Assembly: GCA_027257055.1 (NCBI GenBank) | Contig: JAPVLO010000097.1 | Span: 6,797,001 to 6,861,000, forward strand | DNA from: Cephalopachus bancanus | Taxonomy: Eukaryota > Chordata > Mammalia > Primates > Tarsiidae | Reading direction: 5' to 3' | Length of the DNA: 64,000 bases | Shown: positions 55,604-64,000 of the stretch, one piece after another | How positions within the stretch are numbered: position 1 is the first letter of the stretch | Layout of the letters: every line of letters starts with the position of its first letter | Translations under genes and position numbers: made by a program | Notes under the pieces: generated by a model | What the model saw: the letters and a program-made list of their open reading frames with translations, nothing else | Told to the model about the DNA's origin: nothing | The model's database searches: none

Positions 55604-56480
55604 TTTTTCTAACCCACTTTTATATAAGTTGTGACATTCCCCTTTGACCCTAAGTACTCCAATGTATAGGTCTTAAAACAAGGTCATTTACTTACATGAC
55701 CACAGTACAGTTAACAAAATTTGAAAATTTAATGTTGATATAATTATTTAGTCAGCAGATTTTATTTATTTATTTATTTATTTTTTGAGTTGGAGTCTCA
55801 CTCTGTCACCCAGACTGGAGTGCAGTGGCCGCTCCCGGCCACTGCAGCCTCGACCTGCTGGGCTCCGGCGATCCTTCCACCTCAGCCTTCCAAGTAGCCG
55901 GAATTACAGGCGTGCACTACCATACCCAGCTGATTTTTTTGATTTATTGTAGAGATGAGGTCTCGCCAAGTTGCCCAGGCGGGTCTCGAACCCGCCAGCT
56001 CAGGCAATCCACTCACCTCAGCCTCCCAAGGCACAGGATTACAGGCTAAGCCACTGAGCCCGGCTAGTCAGTAGATTTTAAATCAAAGATCTTTTTCAAT
56101 TTATGCCAATTGTCCCAATAATGTCCTTTAGTGCAATTTTTTTCTAGTTCAGGATTCATCTCGAATTATGCATTGCATATAAATATAGGTAGAGATATAA
56201 ATATCTACAACATTTCTTCTGCCTTTCTTTGTCTTTTATGAGATTGACAATTTTGAAGAGAATAGGCCACTTATTTTATCGAAGGGCCTTAATTTGGGGT
56301 TGTCTGTTGTTTCCTCATGATTAGATTTAGATTATGCATTTTGACAGGCATAAGTGATATAATTACCTCTGTATCATATTGGAAGACGTGTGCTGTAGAT
56401 CTGATTTAGCATTGTTTACACCAGATCTTATGACTTGTTTATGATGATACCTGCCAGGTTTCTTATTGTAAAGTTGTAAC
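55604..56480 (-). mobile_element. Ancient L1M-type 3' UTR, antisense (second copy)
   Basis: Plus-strand order ccctaagtactccaatgtat, accacagtacagttaacaaa, then after an Alu gccaattgtcccaataatgt and ttgggttgtct-like text fits the antisense of an old L1 3' UTR. The block gatacctgccaggtttcttattgtaaagtt recurs from about 53005. Confidence 0.5.
55783..56065 (-). mobile_element. Alu, young local form
   Basis: Antisense copy with (ttta)n tail, duplication agtcagcagatttta / agtcagtagatttta. Confidence 0.95.
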
Positions 56481-56529
56481 TGAGTTTGTAGCATTTAAAA
56501 GTACACTTCAGACACCACTCCTTTTTCCC

Positions 56530-56638
56530 CCTCTCGCTAAGTTGCCCAGGCCGGTCTCGAACCCCTGGGCTCAGGCAATCCTCTCGCCTCCACCTCCCAA
56601 AGTGCTGGGATTACAGGTGTGAGCCACCGTGCCCAACC
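56530..56638 (-). mobile_element. Alu left arm fragment
   Basis: Antisense partial copy from gctaagttgcccaggccgg to caccgtgcccaac. Confidence 0.85.
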
Positions 56639-57469
56639 GACAGAGATTTTCTTGGTGCTCATTGCTGTATCCCTATAGCTTGGAATAGTGCTTGACCTGT
56701 AGTAGGTACTTAATAAATACTTGTTGACAAATGAAAATGCTTTACTTGTTGTAAAGCATATGTTTTTGTAGTATTATCCCACTGATCAGCTATAATGCCA
56801 AAAAAATGTCAAATAATAACAATGAAATGCTTCCTAGTCTTGTTCTTGATATAGTAGTTCCTTATGCAGTTGAATTGTTTGATGTTTGCCTCTCCACAAC
56901 AAAAAATTGACATTTCTTCCATAGGTTAAAAACTTTCTATGGTCTACTTCAGGTCCCCTACCATACCCTCCTCCCGAATGCCTCAAGAGTAAAACTCTAG
57001 TGTAGAATGGAAGTCCTGCGTTGATGTGGCCTATGCCTGGCATCACTTCTGGCTATCCCCTCTTCCCACACTGATCTCCGTGAAATACCATCCTCCTCTT
57101 GCCAGGCAAAGAGGTAGGGGAAGAGCTTTTTCCAAGGAAGCCTTTCTTTCTTGACCCTTTTCCTAACAAATATCCTCCACTATGTTCTGGTTTCTTCCTA
57201 GTATATTCATTACTTCTTTGTCTTCCCAGGAGATTCTGAGTTCTCTGACAAAATAGTATGTGTTATGTTACTGTTTAACTTGTAGTTTCCAACACAGTAT
57301 CATGAGGTTTTGAGATAACTGGGCTAAAACCTCTTACCTATCAACACCTCTCATTTTTTCCCCCAGGTATTCCTCTCCAGAGACGTTTACTTATCTTCTA
57401 ACTGTAAATAAGTTTTTCATTATATCTTCCCTTTACTGTTAAGTAATTCCAGCAAATGCTTTACGTGAT
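56639..57469. other. Intergenic spacer, no recognisable element
   Basis: No exon or named repeat recognised. Confidence 0.45.
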
Positions 57470-57735
57470 CTCCTCCTCACTCTGTCTCTCAGTTTGAAGT
57501 GCAGTGGTATGATCATGGTTCATTGCAATCTTGAACTCTTGTACACAAGTGATCCTCTTGTTTCAACCTCCTGAGTAACTATAGCATGCACCACCATGCC
57601 TGGCTAATTTTTTTTTTGTAAAGGCAGGATCTCACTATGTTGTCCAGGCTGGTCTTGAACTCTTGGCCTCCAGCGAGCTTCCCAATTTAGTCTCCAAAAG
57701 TGCTGGTATTACTGGTGTTCACCATCATGCCTGTC

Positions 57736-57736
<1 letters not shown>
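57470..57736 (-). mobile_element. Alu, ancient AluJ-like
   Basis: Antisense, very diverged (cagtttgaagtgcagtggta, gttgtccaggctggtcttga). Confidence 0.83.

Positions 57737-57738
<2 letters not shown>

Positions 57739-57773
<35 letters not shown>
57739..57773. repeat. (TC)n microsatellite
   Basis: About 17 tc units directly after the Alu. Confidence 0.97.
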
Positions 57774-57775
<2 letters not shown>

Positions 57776-57972
57776 GGAACTTCTGAATGAGGAAAAAAGT
57801 TGTCAACTTCACTGCCTCCTGCAGCTTATATAAACTAGATCTGAGTTTAAATTCAATTCACAGTTGCAATGTGCTTTAGTATATCAGAGACTTGGAGAAG
57901 ATTTGCAGTAAAGCAACGGTTCTCAAACTTTTTCATCCCATGAGACTTTTACACTTTTAAAAGTTATTGAAT

Positions 57973-58262
57973 GCCAGGCTTGGTGGCTCAGCCTGCAATC
58001 CCAGCACTTTGGGAGGCTGAGACAAGTGGATTGTCTGAGCCCGTACGTCCGAGATCAGCCAGGCAAACTGGTGAGATCTCGTTCCTATAATAAATAAAAA
58101 AATTAGCTGGGCATGGTAGCACACTTGTAGTTCCGGCTACTTGGAAGGCTGAGGCGTAAGGATTGCGGGAGCCCAGCAGGTCAACGCTAGGGTGGCTGTG
58201 AGTGTGCCACTGCACTCCAGCCTGGGCGACAGAGTGAGACTCCAACTCAAAAAAAAAAAAAA
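57973..58262 (+). mobile_element. Alu, intermediate local form
   Basis: Duplication aaaagttattga on both sides. Left arm ggctcagcctgcaat with older right arm gctgtgagtgtgccac. Confidence 0.94.
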
Positions 58263-58440
58263 GTTATTGAGGATCCTCAAAATATTTCCTTTATGTGGGT
58301 TATATCTATTACTCTTTACTGTATTAAAAACATATAAATGAATTATCTCATTTAAAAGTAACAATACCAACCTCATTACATGTTCTATTTGCTAGAGTAC
58401 AGAGAGGATAACAACTATCACACTAGTTATTTGAAAAGAA

Positions 58441-58733
58441 TTTTTTTTTTTTTTTTTGAGTTGGAGTCTCACTCTGTCACCCAGACGGAGTGCAGTGGCC
58501 GCTCCCGGCCACCGCAGCCTCAAACCGCTGGGCTCCGGCGATCCTTCCGCCTCAGCCTTCCAAGCAGCTGGAACTATATGTGCGCGCTACCACGCCCGGC
58601 TAATTTTTGATTTACTGTAGAGATGAGGTCTCGCCAGTTCCCCGGGCGGGTCTTGAACCCACGGGCTTAGGCAATCCACTCACCTCGGCCTCCCAAAGTG
58701 CTGGGATTACAGGCTGAGCTACCGAGCCCGGCA
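58441..58733 (-). mobile_element. Alu, young local form
   Basis: Antisense full copy, ends accgagcccggc. Confidence 0.94.
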
Positions 58734-58792
58734 AGAAATTTTAATGTAAAGAAGGTGATTAACTACCAAGAGGGCAAAAGAAGACGCTAAAG

Positions 58793-59254
58793 CAGGCATG
58801 TCCAACCCTCAGCTCACAGGACGCTTTTGACCCAGGTTATCTAGTCACGTGGCCCCACAACATCTTTTTAACATCATGTGATTTTCAGCGTTTATTTTCT
58901 TCGTGACTCCACACGTAGTTCATTTTTGAAGTTCACAATCACGTCTTATTCATGACATCTCTTTTTGGCAGCACATGCCTTTGTGAGCAGCTGCTTTCAA
59001 TGACGAAGCACATGAAGAGCAAAATTCAAGCAAACATTTCTGACGAGCACCTTGAGAACTCACTAAGAATTGCAACCACTTCCATGGAACCAGACATCGA
59101 TACATTTGTTTTACAAAAACAAGGTCGAATTTTCCATGAGTTTTATATTGTTCTCATTTTTTAAAACTTTATAACAAAAAATAAGAGACGTTTTATGATG
59201 TATATACACTAACTATATTTTGTAATTTATGTGTGGCAAGGTTGGACACCCCTG
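58793..59254 (+). mobile_element. hAT-superfamily DNA transposon relic
   Basis: A 462-bp unit with 15-bp terminal inverted repeats: caggcatgtccaacc on the left and ggttggacacccctg on the right (13 of 15 paired). No perfect 8-bp target duplication is visible. Inside is an intact reading frame for the C-terminal dimerisation domain of an hAT transposase (next entry). The bulk of the transposase is deleted. Confidence 0.82.
58952..59164 (+). pseudogene. hAT transposase C-terminal (dimerisation) fragment, still open
   Basis: Seventy codons from ATG to stop: SLFGSTCLCEQLLSMTKHMK, then ISDEHLENSLRIATTSMEPD. This is the typical hAT C-terminal block also seen in domesticated relatives such as GTF2IRD2, FAM200 and ZBED proteins. 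No promoter or upstream coding sequence is seen. Most likely a fossil whose frame has survived by chance. Confidence 0.72.
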
Positions 59255-59752
59255 CTTATGGCATTCAGAAGTAGCAGACACAAAAGGCACACACTCCTAG
59301 AGGGAGTGAGGAATATTTAAAAAAAAACAACAAAGTTTAGGAGCGGGCCATTCCCCAGGGCTTATTCAGACCTCTCAAAGAGACCGAGGAACATAATCGG
59401 GCTGCCAGCATGAAGAAACTTGCTAGAGGGAATGGTCCATTGTGCCACTGAAGGTGGAGAAAGCATGGCTGGAGGGAGTAAGCAGAGATCTGCACTGAAT
59501 AATTAATAATAGAGTACCAGATCAAGGAACCAAGCGTCTATCAACTAGTATAGCTCTACGGTATCACTCCAGTGCCCTCTATTGACGAAGTTTAATATTT
59601 TACCAGCTAGCAAAGGAGAAACATTTTCAGGTCAGAGTCCAGTTCCACTATCACAAAGCAGGGAAAAAGAAGATGTATTTGTAGCTGAGAGACAGGAAAT
59701 TGATAACTAGCATACACATTACCAACCTTTTATGATATTACATAAAAATTTC
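59255..59752. other. Intergenic spacer, no recognisable element
   Basis: Nothing recognised. Confidence 0.45.
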
Positions 59753-59999
59753 TTTTTTTTTTTCAGTCAGTTTCACTCTGTCACCCAGGCTGGAGTGCAG
59801 TAATATGCTCACAGCCACCTCAGCCTCGACCTGCTGGGTTTAGCAGGCAATCCTTCTACCTCAGCCTTCCAAGTAGCTGGAACCACAGGCATGCACCATC
59901 ATGCCTGGCTAATTTTTTTTTTTTTTTTTTTGTAGAGACAAGGTCTTGCCAAATTGCTCAGGCTGGTCTCGAACCCCTGGGTTGGGGCAATCCTGTGCC
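59753..59999 (-). mobile_element. Alu, older local form, 5' end lost
   Basis: Antisense copy that ends at ggggcaatcctgtgcccaga; the terminal part of the left arm is deleted. Confidence 0.9.
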
Positions 60000-61095
60000 C
60001 AGATGATACTTCATAAATTTTTCTAACGAAAAATGACTACAACTTTTAAGAAATAGTGACAGAATAATATTGTCTTACATTTTTGCAAATATCTTTAATG
60101 TATGACTTAATGGAAGACAGCTATGTTGCATAGCTGATCCTGCATTCAGTATGTCGCAATATATTATTTTGATTCAAGTAAGTGAAGAAAATCTGGACTC
60201 ACACAGATATGTAGCTGGAAAAAGGAAGAGTGTTTTAATAGCCTTTTCAGATTATTGTGGATAGTCTTATGCTACACCAAAACTTAACAAGTAGTAGTTT
60301 CTCAAAGGTAAATTGCAATGTGGGAATTTATATCCTATCAATTAACTTCTTATACTTTGTTTTCTGGAGTCCATTGGTTACATTAGACCTCTTTGAATGG
60401 ATCTTCTACTCACGCATGATTTTATTATGTTCTGCATGTCTTTGGAAAATATTGGTTCACTGAGTTATTCAGATTTTCCAAATGTTGACATATGTCATTA
60501 TACAATATCAGAAATTAATATTTCTCAATAGTAGCATCAATCTCATGAGCTTGCATATTGGGAAGCCGACAATCTCACCATAGTGTATAAAAGTCTTTCA
60601 AAATTCTAATTTTGCTTGAAATCTTGAACTTTGTCATTGGCAATAAGTGCTGTCAGTGGTTTTCCTTGAAGCGACAGGTTTATTATTTTCATTTTTTGAG
60701 GAAATGTGCAAGCAAGGAGGAAAGAAGACTCAGAAACAACAGATCTGTGTATTTCTAACCACAGCTGCAAATTTACAGGGCGCAGGTCTCTTTCACGGCT
60801 TTTACCCCATGGCCCTATGTTAATTTTATGTAAGAAGTTTCACATGCACCTCGTGAAATGGACTCAGATACCCAGGGATGGACAGATCACATTTTGATAA
60901 CTACTGCAGAAAAGAAAATTGCTTTACTTTCTTTCAGCCAGTGTTTCACAGATTTCCCCAACCAGGAACACTTCAAGCACATGACATTGCACAAAGAAAA
61001 CTTTAAGAAAGATAAGTTTTGGGAAAATGTTATGGCTGCTCCTCTGTCTAATGGCATGCATTTTCCCACCAGAGCTAGTTCTTAATGAGGGTAAC
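60000..61095. other. Intergenic spacer, no recognisable element
   Basis: About 1.1 kb, AT-rich. Short open frames at 60257-60463 and 60706-61085 have no recognisable similarity. I looked for a neighbouring gene's 3' exon and saw none. Confidence 0.4.
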
Positions 61096-61395
61096 TTTTT
61101 CTGAGTCAGTCTTGCTCTGTCGCCCAGACTGGAGGGCAGTGTCGGCAGTGTCATGATCACAGCTCACTACAGCTTTGACCTTCTGGGATCAGGTGATACT
61201 TCTGCCTCATTCTCCCGAGTAGCTTGGGACTATAGGTGTGTGCCAAGATACCCGGCTAATTTTTTTTTTATTTTTTGTAGAGACGAGGTCTGTCTGCATC
61301 ACCCAGGCTAGTCTCGAACTCCTGGGCCAAGCAATGATCCCACCTGGACTTCCCAAAGTGCTGGGATTACAGGCATGAACCACCATACCCAGCCA
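61096..61395 (-). mobile_element. Alu, ancient form
   Basis: Antisense, with the duplicated ggcagtgtcggcagtgtcatg at its right arm start. Confidence 0.88.
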
Positions 61396-61436
61396 TATGT
61401 CTTTAAAGATCTGCATATCTTTCCTGTCAAAAAGAA

Positions 61437-61608
61437 GGCTAGGCACAGTGGGCCTAGTGGTTTGTACCTGTAGTCCCAGCAGCTTGGGATACTGAGGTGA
61501 AAGGATAGCCTGAGCCCAGGAGGGAAGACTGTCATAACCTGTGATCGTCATGATCATGCCACTGTACTCCAACCTGGGTGTCAGAGTGAGACCCCAACTC
61601 AAAAAAAG
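61437..61608 (+). mobile_element. Alu right arm, ancient form
   Basis: From ggctaggcacagtgggccta to ccccaactcaaaaaaagaga, mostly the right monomer. Confidence 0.82.
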
Positions 61609-62298
61609 AGAAGAATTCCTGAGCACCACCCTCTTTTATTTTCTTTAAAGATTGAATAATATATAGATACCCAATATATACCCAATACTGCAGTAAAATT
61701 AAAAGCTTGCTTATTTAACTCATATATTGAGGCCTTAGACTATAAGGTTATAGATCTAAACCTGAGAAGCTCACACTCTAGGAGGAGATACAAGTATAAT
61801 ACAATCACCAGAGTGTGTGACAGGTTACAATAAAGAGATATTGAAACACGGAGGTTAGGTCTCTAATCAGGCCCTGGAATAGGCTTCTGGAGAAGGACCA
61901 CTGTGATGAGTCATGAGACATTTCCAGAATCTGCCCAGTGAAAAGGAGGAGGAAGCTGTCTTGTCTTTCAGTGAGAGAAGGCTTGTGGGTGTGCAACACA
62001 AGTCAGTCATGATGCTTGCACCCTCCACAGCCCCTTGCAAGAGAACTCTTGACCGATATACAGGGCACCCTCAGCTGGAACCCTGACCTTATACCACTGG
62101 CCACTGCAGAGTGGACAGGCAACAGGAAGCCAGCCCAGGGACAGCCAATCCTTTGGCCACAGTGAGCTTGATACAAATATACTAGCTGGCCCAAGTGCAT
62201 TTACTCTTTGTGTAGCCAAGAATCCTGCTTTGAGATATATATATATCACCAACTGAAAGGACATAACATGGATTTTAATATACACAATTATACACAAT
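61609..62298. other. Intergenic spacer, no recognisable element
   Basis: Nothing recognised apart from a short (ta) run near 62237. Confidence 0.45.
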
Positions 62299-62562
62299 GG
62301 GCCGGGCCCAGTGGCTCATGCCTATAATCCCAACACTTTGAGAGGCTGAGGTGAGAGGATTGTCTGAGCCCATGGTTTCGAGACCAGCTTGGACAACTTG
62401 GTGAGACCTCATCTCTACAATAAATAAAAAAATTAGTTGGGTGGTGGCGTGTGCCTGTAGTTACAGGTACTTGGAAGGCTGAGGTGGAAGGATCACCTGA
62501 GCCCTGCAGGTTGAGACTGCGGTGGCCCTGAGCGTGCCACTGAACTCCTGCCTGGGCATACC
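62299..62562 (+). mobile_element. Alu, older local form, tail lost
   Basis: Starts gggccgggcccagtggctca and stops at gaactcctgcctgggcatac without an A tail. Confidence 0.91.
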
Positions 62563-62667
62563 CAATGAGCAGTCATTTTAGCATTGCCTAAATTTCATGT
62601 TTTTCTACAGGTTCACATACCCTCTAATCACTAGTCAAAGACAGAACCAGTTTCTCAGAGGTAGCTG

Positions 62668-62967
62668 TTTTTTTGTTTGTTTTTTGAGTTGGAGTTTCAC
62701 TCTGTCTACCCAGGTGAGAGGGCAGTGGCACGCTCCCGGCCACCACAGCCTTGACCTGCTGGGCTCAGGTGATCCTTCCACCTCAGCCTTCCAATTAGCT
62801 GGAACTACAGACACATGCCACCATGCCTGGCTAATTTGTTGATTTATTGTAGAGATTAGGTCTCACCAAGTTGTTCAGACTGCTCTTGAACCCATGGGCT
62901 CAGGCAATCCTCTCACCTTGGCCTCCGAAAGAGCTGGGATCATAGGCGTGAGCCACCGCACCCGGCC
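62668..62967 (-). mobile_element. Alu, older local form
   Basis: Antisense full copy, duplication agaggtagct on both sides. Confidence 0.94.
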
Positions 62968-62999
62968 AGAGGTAGCTATGGTGTTTTACAAACCACCCC

Positions 63000-63560
63000 C
63001 CCAGCTTGTTTTGTACTAATTAGCTTTTCTATTTCAAGTATTTACTTCCACCCATAAGCCTCAAGTTAACCTAATCAACCCTTCCTGACCTATGTGACAC
63101 AGACAGACCCACCCCCACCATGGCAGCAATCATGTGACTAACTCACCTATCTGCCGCTGTCCATCACCTGACATCAGTACCTGCCCTTACCTACCCCTTC
63201 GTGATGACGTGGAGCAGACCACCACCCAATCACCTTAATGACCTTCCCCCTTCAAAGGGAAGGATTAAAAAAGGACTCAACCACGAGCAACCAGTTGCCA
63301 TTGCCACTCCCATTGACATGGCCATTGCCAGGCCATTGTGGCCATTGCCTTGCTAAGCTATGGTGTGGCCATGTGCTCTTAAGCTTTGGCCTCCTCTCCT
63401 ACCTTAGGAAGGTGAATCTCCTCTTTCTCTCTCTCTCTCTTTAATTTACTTTCTAAATAAACTATATTTTCTAATCTAACTTCTGTACAATTCTTTGCAT
63501 CTTTCTTGCGGCGTTGGATTGCACACCAGACACCCACACCCTGGCGGGCCTGACCCAACA
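63000..63560 (+). mobile_element. Solo LTR related to the LTR at 20.2-20.6 kb
   Basis: Ordered features: a U3 region with ggattaaaaaaggactcaac, aagctttggcctcctctcct, a CT run at about 63424-63442, tttctaaataaac (poly-A signal), aacttctgtacaattctttg, and the 3' end cctgacccaaca. Immediately after comes ttctggagcccctgttg, comparable to the post-LTR sequence of the other copy. The 5' boundary is approximate. No internal retroviral sequence follows within view. Confidence 0.65.
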
Positions 63561-63696
63561 TTCTGGAGCCCCTGTTGAGGGTGTGACCTTAACACCAGCC
63601 CTTTTTCAAACTTTTTTCTCTTTCTCCTTGTTCCTTCCTCTCCTCCATAATGCACGCTTATCTGGTCATATGCTTGCTTAAGAATTACAGAGACTA

Positions 63697-63999
63697 ATCT
63701 TTTTTTTTTTTTTTTTTTTTTTTGAGTTGGAGTCTCACTCTGTCACCCAGACTGGAGTGTAGTGGCTGCTCCCAGCCACCGCAGCCTCAACCTGCTGGGC
63801 TCCTGCAATCCTTCCACCTCAGCCTTCCGAGTAGCTGGAACTACAGGTATGCGCTACCACGCCCGGCTAATTTTTGATTTACTGTAGAGATGAGGTCTCG
63901 CCAAGTTGTCCAGGCGGGTCTTGAACCTGTGGGCTCAGGCAATCCACACCTCAGCCTCCCAAAGGCATGGGATTACAGGCTGAGCCACCAAGCCCAGCT
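63697..63999 (-). mobile_element. Alu at right edge, young local form
   Basis: Antisense copy with a 25-base T run and a complete end gccaccaagcccagct. It nearly reaches the window edge. Confidence 0.94.
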
Positions 64000-64000
64000 C

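Overview
This is a mammalian nuclear genome window, almost certainly from a primate: roughly half of it is Alu SINEs. The Alus form a lineage-specific set that matches neither anthropoid AluS/Y nor the lemur/galago types I know. Antisense copies begin gagttggagtctcac, the linker reads ataaatcaaaaa, and the 3' end of antisense copies reads gattacaggctgagcc. A haplorhine outside the anthropoids, i.e. a tarsier, fits best, but that is inference.

The only protein-coding gene I can support is the 5' two thirds of TAF4B (a TFIID subunit) on the minus strand. Seven exons can be placed to the base from homology, frame and GT/AG splice sites: exon 1 (41943-42287, in a CpG-rich promoter), then 23654-23799, 21848-21955, 14315-14476, 14086-14208, 10263-10352 and 966-1580. 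Together they encode about 530 residues, including the start of the TAFH/NHR1 domain. The histone-fold C-terminus lies beyond the left edge. Exon 1 as given carries a one-base frameshift in a G homopolymer. The promoter side has a TATA box, a CCAAT box, a CRE palindrome and an E-box in a CpG island at about 41.85-42.99 kb.

The introns are repeat archives. Intron 6 (1.6-10.3 kb) contains a nearly full-length Tigger1 pogo transposon (4.28-10.00 kb) holding four Alus and a 5'-truncated L1, which itself holds two more Alus. Intron 5 (10.4-14.1 kb) carries a piggyBac relic bounded by TTAA sites. Intron 2 has an LTR and retrovirus-like remnant. Intron 1 (23.8-41.9 kb) has a long ancient L1 interrupted by Alus, a mariner MITE and a MER2/Tigger-type element.

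Upstream of the promoter (43-64 kb) I see no exon. The region holds a MaLR-type LTR broken by an Alu that itself contains an inverted copy of nearby sequence, four copies of a mariner-derived MITE, an hAT relic with an intact dimerisation-domain ORF, ancient L1 3' ends, a solo LTR related to the one in intron 2, and dense Alus. No CRISPR, tRNA, rRNA or prokaryote-like system is present, and I found no convincing undescribed biological system. The most interesting points are structural: the inverted-copy insertion, the transposon relics, the repeated use of one SINE target site, and the exon 1 frameshift.
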